This document shows positions 50,748 to 63,900 of a stretch of DNA of 64,000 nucleotides, piece after piece. Each line of letters begins with the position of its first letter. Position 1 is the stretch's first letter. Both the position numbers and the translations under genes were made by a program. Source of the stretch: Lentzea albidocapillata (GTDB taxonomy: Bacteria > Actinomycetota > Actinomycetes > Mycobacteriales > Pseudonocardiaceae). The stretch is taken from the NCBI RefSeq assembly GCF_000719115.1, contig NZ_JOEA01000009.1:248001-312000 (forward strand), in the 5' to 3' direction. The notes under the pieces were generated by a model. It made no database searches, was not told where the DNA came from, and saw only the letters and a program-made list of their open reading frames with translations.

Positions 50748-51812
50748 ATGTCCACGGAGCCACAACAGTCCACGGGTGTCGCGGTCGCCGGCGCGGCGGC
50801 ATCGGCGCCGCCCGTCGCCCCCGTGGCAACGCCGGACGCCGAGTCCGCCTCGTCGGCCACCACCCAGACCCGCATCGCCGTTGTGCCGGCGGTGGTGGAG
50901 GCGAGCGCTGCGGTCAGCACTTCGAAGGCCGCCAAGGTGTCCAAGCCGATGATCGTCGCGGCCGCGGTCGCGGGTGTCGTGCTGATCGCACTGCCGGTGG
51001 CGTTCGGCACCGTGCTGAACAACGGCGACCAGCCGGGCGAGCATCCGAACAACGCCGGCTACGCCCAGGTTCCCGCGCCGGGCGACGGGTTCGTGCCAGG
51101 GGTGGCGGATCCGCGGGCCGAGAACACCGACACGACCACCGCGCAGCCCAACGGTTCGGCGCCGGCGCAGACCGCGGACGGCCGGCCCGTCGAACCCGGT
51201 GAACCCGCGAACCCCGGGAACGCCGCGGCTCCGGGTACGCCCGGCCAGGCCCCGGTCCAGAACCAGGCCCCGAACCCGCAGGGGAATCCGGCGCCGGCTC
51301 AGATCGTGACGTACGAAGCGACTGCCGGGCCGGGTTGCACCGGGAGCACCCGGTTCACCGGTGTCGGCTCCTACCGCGACGGACAGTCGGGCTGGGTGGA
51401 CCACGGCAACGGCGGTTGCGGTACCTCGTTCGTCTCGATCCCGATGTCCGGCGACGCGACCAAGGACGACACCAGCGCCTACGGGCTGTGGACGTTCGAC
51501 ACGGGCTCGGTGAAAACCGGTAGCTGCACGGTCTCCGTGTTCGTCCCCAACGGCGACATCACCAAGGTGGGCGGCAATCCCACGCACTACCGCGTCTACG
51601 ACCGGTTCGACGTCGCCAAGGGCAGTCCTACCGGGAGCTTCCAGGTGAGTCAGGTCGCGAACCGCGGCAAGTGGGTGAGCGCCGGTTCCTTCAAGGTGAC
51701 GGGGTCCAAGCTCGCCGTCCAGTTGCTCACCAGGGGCGAGGACTGGAAGGGCTCGACCAGGAACTACGCGCACCACGCCGCAGCGATGGTCAAGGCCACC
51801 TGCCAGGCGTGA
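50748..51812 (+). CDS. Single-span membrane protein with exported C-terminal domain
   Basis: A 354-residue protein. Residues 1-66 are a Thr/Ala/Pro-rich cytoplasmic part, then one membrane helix (MIVAAAVAGVVLIALPVAFG, about 68-87). An Asn/Pro/Gly linker runs to about 180, and a compact beta-rich domain follows, with Cys in GPGCTGSTRF, GGCGTSF, GSCTVSVFVP and ATCQA. The Cys pairs suggest disulfides outside the membrane. The domain resembles carbohydrate-binding or adhesin-type beta sandwiches in style, but no family is assigned. It ends 93 bases before the giant gene and may tether or receive it. Confidence 0.8.
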   Translation: MSTEPQQSTGVAVAGAAASAPPVAPVATPDAESASSATTQTRIAVVPAVVEASAAVSTSKAAKVSKPMIVAAAVAGVVLIALPVAFGTVLNNGDQPGEHPNNAGYAQVPAPGDGFVPGVADPRAENTDTTTAQPNGSAPAQTADGRPVEPGEPANPGNAAAPGTPGQAPVQNQAPNPQGNPAPAQIVTYEATAGPGCTGSTRFTGVGSYRDGQSGWVDHGNGGCGTSFVSIPMSGDATKDDTSAYGLWTFDTGSVKTGSCTVSVFVPNGDITKVGGNPTHYRVYDRFDVAKGSPTGSFQVSQVANRGKWVSAGSFKVTGSKLAVQLLTRGEDWKGSTRNYAHHAAAMVKATCQA

Positions 51813-51905
51813 CGTTCGTCAAGCCGGGACGAGCCGCCGGGAGTGAACCGTCGGACCACCGGGCTGCGTTGCCTCAGATGAAGTGTTGTCCGGTGTGGAG
51901 GTTCG

Positions 51906-54900
51906 GTGCCCATCAAGGTCGATCGCAGCGACTTCGGCGATCTGCCGGAGTGGGCGCGAACGCTCCTCGAGGTGCTCGGCGTGTCCTGGCCCGCCGCCAA
52001 CCAGCACAAGTTCCGGCGGGTGGCGCAGGAGTACGACGAGGTCACGAACAAGATCCTGGAACTGCCGGACGAGGTCGCCAGGGTCAAGCGGGGCATCGAC
52101 GACAAGCTCGGGATGCCGGACGCGGGGCAGGCGTTCCACGACAGCATGAAGCGGCTCATCGGCGGCTCCCCGAGTCTCGTCGATGAGCTCGCCAGGGGCA
52201 CCAAGGGCATCGCCGACGGCAGCCGCAAGATCGCACTGGACGTCGAGTACGCGAAGTACTCCGCCATCGGCCAGCTCTTCCTGCTCGCGTACGAGATCGC
52301 GATGGAGTACGCCCTCGCCTCCGTCACCGCCGGGGCGTCACTGCTGAACCTCTCCTGGCACTACGCCGCCACCCGCCAGTACCTGGTCGCGCTGTTCAAG
52401 CTGCTGGCGCGGGCGGCGGTGTTCGAGATCTTCATCGGCACCACCGGTGGACTGCTCATCGACGTCGCGGTGCAGCGGCTGCAGAAGGAACGCACCGAGT
52501 GGGACGGCGACGCGACCAGGGGCGCGCTGATCTCGGGTGTCGTCGGCGGTGTGCTCGGCGGCGTCGTGGGCGAGCTCGGCGAGCAGCTCGGCCGCAAGCT
52601 CGGTGCGATGCTGGGCAAGGACTTCAAGAAGCTCACCACCGAAGACCTGATGAAGCTCGTCAACGACGTCAAGCTGCCGGGTGGCGTTGGCGACGATCTG
52701 ACCAAGACATGGCTGCGCGACATCGGGCACACCCTGACCGGCCGGACGGGCAAGGAGCTCGGCAGCCCGGAGACGGCGTTCACGAAGTGGCACCGCGACA
52801 ACTTCGCCAAGGAGGTGGCCGGCCGGTTCGAGACCGCGTTCGGTGACACCCTCGGCAAGGACGCGGCCCGGCAGCTCGGCCGCGACTACGCGGAGAAGTT
52901 CGTCGGCAACTGGGGCCAGCACGGTGCCGGCGGCGTGGGTGCGTTCAAGGACAGCCTGCGCGAGGTGCTGGCGCCGCACACCGGCAAGATCGGCAAGGAC
53001 GTCGTCCGCGTGCTCAGCGACAACGTGCCGGACGTGTTGTCCCGCAGCGTGAACGACCACCTCGGCGGCAACCTCGCGGCCAAGGTCGTGGCGTTCAGCG
53101 GCACGTTCCTCGCCGAGGGTGTCTCCGGCGTCATGTCCCAGGCCGCCATCGCCGCCATCAACGGCGAGGAGGTCAGCGGCGCGGACTACGGCATGGGTTT
53201 CGTCTCCGGTGTGGTCGGCGGCGCGGTCAGTCACGGCATCGAGAGTGTCGGCGAGCGCGGCCTCGACGCGGCGGTGACGTCGATCAAGGACAAGCTCGGC
53301 AGTTTGTTCGGTGGCAAGGACTCCCTCGATCTCGGCCTGCCCTCCGATCTGTCGACCGGGACCGCCGCAGTCGTGACAGGCGCCGCTCCGGTCGCGCCGC
53401 CTGTCGCGCCGCCTGCCACGACTGCGACGGGTGGCGCTGCGGCGGACACCAGGTCCACTTCGGACACCAGGTCTGCGGGGGAGGGCAAGTCTGCTTCGGA
53501 CAGCAAGACTGGTTCTGATGTCAGGGCGTCTTCGGACAGCAAGACCCCGCCGAAGCCTGCCGACGCCAAGCAGTCCCAGGCGGACGACGAGCGCCCCCGT
53601 ACCCGGCCCGCGCCGACGCGCACCACCTCGACCGACGCTCCGGCTCCGGCTGCGGCTGCGGCTGCGCAGACTGTCGGCGGGCAGACGTCCGCGAGTGCCC
53701 CGGCCACGCAGTCCGTCCAGGTCGAGTCAGGCCCGGTCGAGTCGGGCCCGGTCGATCTCGGGAGCACCACCGTGGCGACCGACATCGGCTCGGCCGCCGA
53801 GGTGACGACGACATCGGGTCCCTCCGACGAAGCCCAACCCGCTGAGACGCAGCCGGTTCAGTCCGCGCCTGCAGACCAAGCACAGTCCACAGTAGATGCG
53901 CAGGTGGCCTCATCGATCCCGGAGCCGCCTCCGCCTCCGCCCGTCCAGGGTGCGGACCACACCACCGTCGAGACCGACCAGGAGCTGAACCTGGCCGACC
54001 TGGCGCCGTTCCTGGCCGAGGGCAGGTCGATCGGGTCCGCCGCGGTGATCGAGGTGCCGTGCGCCGGCCAGCTCCGGTCGGAGCTGGCGCGGGTGCTGCC
54101 CGACGTCCCGGCCGGCCGGCTCGACGAGATCAAGGACGCCGTCAGCGACGGGTTCGAGTCGGCGTTGAACGGCATGTTCTTCTCCGTCGGTACCAAGAAG
54201 AACCGGCGCGAGGTCGAGGTGCGCGCGGTCGTGCTCGGCGCCAGGTCGGCCGGGCGGGACAACGGCAGGTCGAACCTGACGCTCAAGGGCGGCAGCTCGA
54301 CCACCGAGAACCTCACCGGACGTACCGCCGGCGACATCGGCGGCACCGTCACGGTGCGAGCTCCGGGCGCCGGGCCATACGTCACGGTCGGCGGCAAGGT
54401 CGCGCTGGCCACACCCGGCGCCGCGCAGGCCGTCACCACCTCCACACGCGACCAGCGGACGATCGGTTCCGGTGAAAGCTCCAGGCAGGTGAAGCTCGAC
54501 GTCGAGTTCGTCGTGACCGTCCGCGACGAGCACGGCGCCGAACTCGGGCAGCCGGAAGCCTTCACCGGTCCGGTGGTGCTGCGCGTTCCGGACCACCTGG
54601 TGGGCATCACGCCGCCGGCGCAACCGGAGAGCAAGAGCCTGCCCCCGGAGTCCGGGCTCAGGCTCCAGCACCCGGTGGCGGAGGCCGTCACCGAGCTGGG
54701 TGACGTGTTCGCCGACGCCGCCGGTCTGTTGCACCGCGGCGTCACGGCCACCGGCGCCCCCGGCCGGGACGCCCTGCGGTCGTTCCTGAGCGCCACGAAC
54801 ATCCGGGACAACTTCGGCGCGATGCTGGTGGGCTGGGTCAACTCGCCGCCACTGTCCAGTGAGGACAACGAGCGCACCGGCCAGCTGCGGATGAAGGCCG

Positions 54901-57900
54901 TGCTGACCGGTGCCCAGCTCGTCGGTCCCACCGCGGAATCGGCGTTGCAGCTTCAGGAATCCACCTCCGCGGGGGTGACCACCACCTCCTACACCAAGAG
55001 CGGGTTCGACGCGTCCCTGTCGGCGGGCGGTGCGGTGGACGTCCTGCCCGGGGTGAACGTGGCAGCGGGCGCCGGCGTCGGTCGTTCCGCTGCCGTGGTG
55101 CACTCCTCGGCGGTCGGCCGCACGTCCACGACGACGGCGGGCATCGGGCTCCACGGTGATGTCGGGCTCTACCGGTTCACCGCCCAGGTCGTGGTGCAGT
55201 CCCTCGACGGAAAGGAAACCGAGCCCCGGACGGTGGTCGTGTACGCCAGGGTCGGCGCCGCGGAGGCGGCCGAGCTGGATCTGCAGGTACCCGCGGGCGT
55301 CGGTAGTCGCATCGAGCCGGCCGGTGAGCGGCGCTTCGAGCCCGTCCACCTCCGTGACGGACTGGCGGCGGGCAACGTCAAGGTCGGCCGGTTCGAGGGC
55401 GCCGAAGCGGTGCTGCCGGAGATCCGCCGCCTGCTGCGAAACCAGCCCCGGTACGCGGATCTGTTGCCGTCGTGGGACAGCGAGAACGACAACTCCCGCA
55501 GCAAGCGTCCGAACGCGAAGCACGTCCGGCAGATGCTGGAGAACGAGCAGAGGCTCGCGGCGTTGTCGGCGCAGGCCCTGCACAGCAGGCCGGACGCGCT
55601 GATGGGCGCGGGTGTGTCGGTCACGCTCAAGCAGCAGAGCATGTGGCGGCAGGAAGAGATCACCATCACCGTCCGGCTGGAGTCCGAGCCGGGCGAGCAC
55701 CTCGGCGAGGTCAGGGACCGGGAGGTGCGTAACGCCACGGCGAGCAGATCTCTGGCCGGCGCCGCCGCGGACACGAGCCGGGGCTGGACCGCCGGGCCCG
55801 AGTCGAGGGTGGTCGTCCTCAGCGAGTCGCTGACGTCGAAGCTGGCGACCGTGCCGTCGGCCGCGGTGAAGTACGGCCGTTCCGCCACCACCCGGCTCGG
55901 CGGCGGACCGGTCGTCGAGTCGGCCCGCGGCCTTGTCGGCGGCCCCGATGCGCAGGTGTTCGAGCACAAGGCGAGGTTCGTCGTCTCGACCACCTCGTAT
56001 TCGCGGCCGCACAAGCTGATCAGGCAGCTGCTGCCGGGCACGCCGGGCACACAGGCGCCGGAGGTGCGCACGCCGGAGGACCCGGACGGCCCGCGGGAAC
56101 TGCCGGCCACCTACACGCTGTGGATCCCGGACAGCCTGACCCACTCCGCCGATCCCGCCGAGTTCGCGCCTGGCGAGCCGCGCACACGGGTGATCGACCC
56201 GCCGCGCTCGATCACCGGCCACCTCAAGGCATTGCCGCCGCCCGACGTCAGCGACTGGGCCGGCGTCGAGACCGTCGTCCACACGAAGGAGGTCCGCGAC
56301 GCGGTGCACTCCGCGCTGCTGGAGGCCTCCGACGGTGACCGCGCGCTCACCCTGCCCGGCAGTGACGCGTGGACCGCCGTCGAGACGATGCTCAGCCCCG
56401 ACAACGTCAAGGCCGCGCTGCGGACGTTCACCGGCGGCATGGTCAGTGACGAGCTGGTCTATCCCAGACGGATCGCCGACCGGGTCGGCAAGGTGGGCGT
56501 CGTCGCGCGGCTGAGCAACCCCAGCCTCGTCCGGGTGGCCGACGCCGCGGCCGCGGAGCGGTCCACCTCCGGTGGGCTCCGGTTCGAGAGCGGTCTGACC
56601 AAGACGATCGGTACCACCGTCACCACGGGGGCCACGGTCGTCGGCAGTGGCAAGGACACCCCGAGCGTGTCCGGCATCGGCGGGGGGACCGTCAAGCCGT
56701 GGTCGAAGACGAACGTCGACCTGGAGCTCACCGACGTCACGGCGACCGTCGACCGCAGCGTCACGACGGCGCCGGGCACGCCGAGGGTGCTGGCGCGGTT
56801 CGACATCGGGTTCACGGTGCTCGCCGAGGCACGGCAGCAGAACCCCGCGATGCATCCCGATCCGCGGGTTGCCGCCCGTTTCGTCGACCTGCCCGGCGCG
56901 GCCTTCGTATGGCTCACCGACGACCAGGCACGCCAGTACGGCCTGCTGCCCGCCAAGCCAGAGGCCGGGATCGAACGGCGCGAGCGGCTCGTCCCTCCCG
57001 CGACACTGCCCGTGGGGGAACCGGGCGCGCTGGGCCTCGGCGTGGTGGAACAGCTACCCGACCTGTCCGGCCTGGTGCCGAGGTTGAGCGACGAACTGGC
57101 CAAGGCCGCGGTGCCGCTGCTGCCGGACGCGCAACTGAACGACGCCATGAACAACTGGGGCCGGCTGCTCGAACTCGTGTCCCCGGACGGGGTGGAGGCG
57201 CTGGTCGACAGCGCGCTGGACGGCGGCATCGCGTTGCACGCCCACCTGCCGGGCGTGGTCGGCGGCGCCGGCTACCAGGTGCTGCTGAAGGCCCGGACGC
57301 TCGGCGAACCGGAGTTCCGCAAGGTCGTCAACGACGGCCGCACGGTCGAGCACAACACGGTCAGGGCGATCCGGGTCACCAGCGTGGACGGCACGTCCCG
57401 GTCGTGGTCGGTCTCGGGCCAGGTGGCCGGGCGGAAGGCGCACGAGACGCCGGACGCCACGCACACGACGACGGCCGGCGGCGCGGCCCGCGGGTCGGTC
57501 GGCGCCGCCACGGAGACGAACGCCATCGAGATGACCACCGGCCGGCAGGCGCGGCTGCGCACCGCCACCGGACCGGCGGCGCTGTTCGACATCCCGATCG
57601 AGTTCACCCTCGAGGTGCGGCACAAGGACGATGTCGTCGCATCCGTGAGCACCGGCGAGCGGACGCTCGGCATCCGTGTGCCCGCGGACAACCTGACCAT
57701 CCACGACAACCAGGCGGTCGGCGGCGACCAGGACAGCGACGGCGCGGCCACGTCGCTGGAGACGTGGCGGCAGGGCGGAGTACCGACGCTGCCGGACAAG
57801 GCCTCGGTCGAGTCCGTGCGGGCCGCGGCGGAACTGCGCGAGGTCGTCCGGAACGCGTTGAAACGGGCCGGTGCGGGCGACGGCATCATGGACTACGGCA

Positions 57901-60900
57901 CGAGCACCGTCAACGCGCTGCACTCGACCCTGAGCCCACAGGTGCTGCAGGCTTTCCTGCCGTCGATGACCACGGAAAGCCTGCCCGTGCCCGCTCTGCG
58001 CGAGGCAGCGGTTCTGCGGGGCAAGCGTGCGGACGTCGAGGTGCACGCCCGGCTCCGGGTGCCACGAGTGATCGCGCTCAGCGATGGCGTCACCCTGGAC
58101 AACCCCACGTCCAAGTCGAAGATCACGGTGGCCGAGCACAAGCTCGTGGAGAGCGGCGACCTGTCCGTCAGCGCTCCCACCTTGATGGCCACGGACCAGC
58201 CGCGCAACGTCGTGGGTGACCTCAGCGGCGCGCAGATCCGCACGGTGAGCGAGCCGGTCGACTCGGTGCCCGACGACCCGAGCACGTCCGCGGTGGTGAA
58301 CCTCGAGAACGCCGAGCGCAGCGCCCTGGTGCGGTTCGACGTCGACTATCGGGTCGTCGTGCGGGTCGACGGGCGCACGGAGGTCGTGGACCTGTCGCTG
58401 CCGGGCTCGGCGGACGTGCGGATGCCGATCGCCGACGCGGAGAACATCGCCGGTACCAAGGTGTCGCGGGTGCTGAAGTCCCGCCAGACTCGGGTCACCC
58501 GGACCGCGAAGGCGTGGCGGGACGCCGAGATCGGCGCACAGCGGCAGCTGTCCAGGGCCGAGGCACTGGTCCGCGAACTGGGGATGAGCGAGGGCTGGGC
58601 GCGGACGGTCGACCTGCTGCGCACGTCGTACGCCCGGGATGCCCAGGACCGCTACCACGGGTACACGCATCCGGACGCGCAGACGCTGGAGGAACGACGC
58701 GACCGGCGCGTGCTCGAGAACGCCGTGCGGACAGCGGAGAAGGCCGCGGCTGCCGCGCAGCTCCGGCTCGACGAGCGGCAGCGGAGCGTGGACACCGCGG
58801 AGAACAGGATCGCCGGGCTCCAGACGGCCTGGGACAGTCCGACCGGCTCGATGTTCCTTCTCGAGCGCAAGGCCGACGAGGTCGCGCGGAAGATCGACGA
58901 ACTGCGCTCCCTGCTGGAGTCGGCGGAGTCCGCGGGCGGTGTGCGCGAGCTGGCGCTGCGGCTCGACGAGGCGCGGGCCCAGCGTGACGTCGTCGGGGAG
59001 ATCCTCGACGAGCAGCGTCAGGCGCTCGCCGGCGCGCTGACCGGCATCGAGGAGGTACGGGCGCGACGGGACGCCGCGACCGGCGAGGTGACGCGGACGC
59101 GGACGGCCCTGCGGACCGCGCGGCTGGACCTGGAGCCGCTGGGGCAGAAGCTGACCGAGCTGACGCCGGCGGAGCGTCATGAGCGGTACTCCGGTGACGC
59201 GGAGAAGGCACTGCGGGAGGCCGAGCGGGTCGCCGAGGCCGCGCGGCTCCGGCTCGACGCTCTGCGGCCGGACCGCGCCGGCGCCGAGACCACGCTCGCG
59301 GAGCACGAGGCAGCGTGGCAGGGTCCCGGCGGGGAGCTGTTCCTCGCACAGCAGATCGCGGAGGAGTCCGCGGCGAAGGTCGAGGAGCTGACGTCCCGGC
59401 CGGACCCCACGCTGTCCGCGCTGGAGCTGAAGTACCGGCGTGACAACGAGAGGGAGCGGCACAGCCTCGCGGTCGCGATCATCGCGGAGCAGCGGCAGGA
59501 ACTGGCCGACGTCCGGACCCGCGCGCAGGAGGTGCGCGCGCAGTGGACCGCCGCGGCCAACCAGGCCGCCCTGTCCCAGGCGGCATTGCAGGCGGCCTGG
59601 CAGGACTTCGCGGACGCGAAGCAGGACGCGTGGTGGCTGGCGAAGGACGTGCTGGACGCCGAGCTCGCCCGGCGGGCGGCGGTCGCGCCGCGCACCCAGG
59701 AGGACGAGGGGTGGCGCCACAGCCGTGCCACCGACGCGCCCTGGTTCCGGGTGGCGAACCCCGTCGAACCGGCACAGTGGGAGGCGAAGCGGGCACAGAC
59801 CCCGAAGTGGGCTGTCCGCACCGAAACCGCCGACGTGCTGACCACGTTGCTCACCACGAAGGACAAGCGGTACGACGGCCTGATCGACTACGACGTCCGG
59901 CAGTTCGACGTCGACGGGCGCGCCGTCACCGAGTTCACCGTGCCGATCAACCTCGTGCGCGGTGCCGGCGTCACCGAGGACCAGCTCGCGCAGGTGAGGG
60001 AACGCGTCCAGGCCGGTCTCGCGAACCTGGTCAACCAGCGCTACGGCCTGCCGGGCGGAAGCCAGCTGCACGTCCGCGTCGAGTTCACCGCGGACCCGCT
60101 GACCGACGAGAGCGGCCAGTCCCGCCACCCGCAGCAGGTCGTGGTCAGCAATGACGAACAGGAAGGCACCAGACAGGACGTCTGGCGATCCGACGCCACA
60201 CCGGAAACGCTGGCTCACGAACTGCTTCACTACCTCGGCGCGGCGGACGAGGAACACGACCGGAACCGAGTCCTCCTGAGCCGGGCGGACGACGGCGTGG
60301 GCGCGGTCGTCACCGGCGACGGCAGCATCATGGGCGCGGACGTGGCGTACCCGGAACGCGGTGTGCCGCGCCTGCTGCCCCGCCACAGCTGGATGATCCA
60401 CCGCATCCTGCGGGACCAGCTGGGATCTCGTCTCACCGACTCCTACGGGAACGTCCCGCAGGCTCCTGCGCTCGCGCAGCTCACCCAGGCACAGCAGGAA
60501 GTGCTGCGGCGTGAGCGGATCGAGGTCGTCCCGGTCGGTGGCGACACCGTGGCGGCGAACCTGGTGGAGGCGATCGCCACGACCCTGGCGCCGGACTCGT
60601 TGTCCCGTCAGGACGAACTCCTTGCGTCGGGCGCAGCCCTGGGACCGGCCGCGACGCCGGCCGCGGTCGCCGGTGCGCTGAACGTCCGGCTGCGCGTGCT
60701 GACCGAACAGGGCACGGAGATCACGCTCGGCCCGGAGCTCGGCGAACCGGCGCGGGTGGTTCTGTCGTCGACGGCGGACTTCCTGGCGACCCGTCCCACG
60801 ACCCAGCCGCTGACCCGTCCCGTCCACGAGCCTGACACCACCACTGAGGTTCAGGAAGCAGGCGCCGGCGACCAGGCCTTCGCCGCGGGCGCCGGCGACC

Positions 60901-63900
60901 GGGCCTTCGCCGCGGGCGCCGGCGACGACTTCATGGGTGCCTTCCAGCTATCGGACCTGTCGGACGACACCACCGGGGCCGAGCCGCAGGAGACCGGCTT
61001 CCCGGGACTCTCCGGCGACGACTTCATGGGTGCCTTCCAGCTGTCCGGCCTTCCCGACTTCCTGGGTCCCCCGGATGACGTGGAGGAGTTCCACGACGAG
61101 CAGGAAGAGCCCGCGTGGTCCACCCAGCCGGAGGGGGTCGCGGCTGCCGAGCTGCTGGGCGAGCTGGTGGAGGCGACGCGGTCGCGGTTGGTCAGTGGGG
61201 TGCCGGAGCCTGATCTGTTCGGGTTGTTGTCGGCGCCCGCCGCCCCGGAGTTCTTGCGTGGCCACGACTACTCGGGTGTGACGGCGGGGCAGGGGTTGCG
61301 CCTGCTGGAGTTGCTGGATCTTCGTCGGCCCGCACCGTCGCATGAGGACACAGCGCCCGGGAACCTGTCCGATCCGGGTGATCGGGTGATGGTGGCCGAG
61401 CGTGGTGAGGACGAGCTGACGAACTGGGCACCTCAGGCGCCCAGGCCGTTGCCGGGTGTGCTGGAGCTGCCGCGGGTGCGGTTCTCGATCTGGCTGGGCG
61501 GCCCGCTGGACACCAGCAGCGCGGGCCGGGTCCAGATGCGGGACAACTTCGCACTCACGGCGCAGGAGCTGGGCGCGGGGATGACCCGCGTGCTGTGGAC
61601 GGACGTGCCGCGTGCCGCGTTCGAGCAGGCGCGGGCATTGTCGGAGGTGCCTGGCGAGAATCCGCTGCCGGGCGTGCGGGAGATGTTGGATTGGGCGCAG
61701 GAGAACGACATCGTGCTCGTCAACGTGCACGAGGTGTTCAACGCCGAGAGCCCGATGCCGTTGCAGTCGGCGATGCAGGCGGAACTGGCCAAGCAGACCG
61801 GGCACGGGTACGCGGCGGCGAGTGACATCCTGCGGCTGACGGTGTTGCGGCGCTTCGGTGGCTACTACAGCGACGGCGAGTACGTCGCCACGCGGGAGAC
61901 GCTGACCGAGATCGAGAGAGTGCTCCGGTCGGAAGCTGCGTTCGGCATCAACAACGACGGGATCTCGCAGGGCAACGACGTGCTGGTGATGCCCAAGGGA
62001 CACCCGGTCGCGGACGTGTTCCTGGATCAGATCGGACAGAACTACGGCAGGCGGCAGCGGGATCTACTGGGCCCCGCCATGCGGTTCGTCCCGCCTGACA
62101 TGTTCTTCGCACAGCGTTCGATGCGGGCCCGGCGGCACTCGGTGATGGCGCGCACCGGGCCGGACAACCTCGGCACGCTCGCCACCCGGCTCGGCTGGCA
62201 GCGCATGGACGAACTGCCCGCCTTCGCCGTCGCCAGGGTGGAGAGCGGGGCGAGCTGGACCGGCCGGAACCGGCCGGACGCCACCGTTGCGGCTGAGGAT
62301 CGCGCGGCCACGCTGGAGCTGACCCAGCGGGTCGTGCAGACGTTGGTGCGGGAGTTGTACAACCGGGACGGCGACCTGCACCTGACGGTGGTGGCCGATG
62401 CGGTCGCCCGCCACCATGATCCCGATCTTGTCTGGACGGCGGCGCTGGGCTACCTGGCGTCGCGGCCGGAGCTGGCTTCGATGGTGCGCACGGTCACCGA
62501 TCGCGAGCTGATCACGGAGCGCGACGACCGTGCCGTGGTGCTGCCCCCGCAGGCCGCCCGGTTCCTCGTCGTCGACCAGAACGATGCCGCGGTCACCAGC
62601 TTCCTCGCCGAGTTCACCCGGCCTGCCACCATGATCCACGTCCCCGCACCGTCGCGTGTGGACGAGGCATCGGTGCCGGACGACAGCGGTGACGAGGAAC
62701 CTGCCCCCGATCCGGCGCAGATCCTGTTCCCGGAGGGTGTGAAGACGTTCCCCGAGTCGGAGCGGGGCAAGCTGGCGTCCATCGCGACGGTGCTGGCGAG
62801 GGCCGCGGTCGAACGGCAGGGCAGTGGTCTGCCGCGGCCGCGGGCGACTGTGGCCGGCTACGGGAACGGTTCGGCGTTCGGTATCAGGCAGGCTGTGCGG
62901 TCGGGGAAGGCACGAGCCGATGCCACCGCCCAAGCTCTCGGTGCCGCCGTGGCGACCGAGTTGGACCTGCTCCAGGGCCGCGATCGTGCCGTTTCCGCCG
63001 ATGCCGTCGACATCGTGCCCGAGTCGAAGGGACGCGATCTCGGTGACGGCCCGCCCGCGGGGATGTCCGCGGAACAGGCGCGTCGGCGTGCGGTCGTCAC
63101 GCTGGACCCCGCCACGACCGGCTCCATGAGTGAGGCGTGGCAACGGGATACGGAGCAGTGGCTGCGGATTCTCGACGCTGACGCGGGCGGCCGGGTCGTG
63201 CCGGACGCGTCGTTGGTCGCCGATCCGGGCTCGTTCCCGGCGACGAGGGCTGATGCGTGGGCGAACCTCCTGCAGGCCCGTCACAAGTTCCATGAGGCGG
63301 AGGCGGCGTATGCGACGCTGGCCGCTCGCATGGCGCAGAGTGTGCAGGGCAGCTCACGCGACGACCAGCGGCTGGTGGCGCTGGCGGCGGCGCATGACGC
63401 GGCGCTGGACGAGGTCGAGCGGGCGGAAGCGGATCTTCTCGCGTGGGGCAACGACGATCCGCAGCGGCTGGACGAGAAGCACCGGCAGTGGCTGGACGCT
63501 TCGCGGCGTGCACGGCCGCGCCTGGACGGCGCAGGCTCGAACGCGCCTCAGGTCGCCACGCCGGAGCCTCTGGACGCCGACGAGGTCACCGACCGCGCCG
63601 AGCTGATCGACGACCTCGACAACGCGGTGGTGTCCCTGGCGCCGGTGGCAGGAGCCGCTCTGCTGGGGCCGGACCTCTTCGGGCTGCTGACGCCGCCGCC
63701 CGCCCCGGCCTTCCTGTCCGGCCACGACTACTCCGCACTCACGCCGGGCCAGTCGGTGATGTTCCTGCACAACCTGAACATGGTCGCGGCGAGCGCGCCC
63801 ACCGCCCAGGCCCTGGACCCCGATCTGTTGTCGGACGAGACGGCATGGGTCACCACGGTCGAACTGTCGGAGGACGCGCGGCACGGCTGGGCGCCCGGTG

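Noticed and set aside
53910..60827. Long minus-strand open frames (981 and 1257 codons) opposite the giant gene
   Set aside because: They have Arg/Asp/His-rich, low-complexity composition typical of antisense frames in GC-rich DNA, no family motifs, and lie fully against a frame with clear domains.
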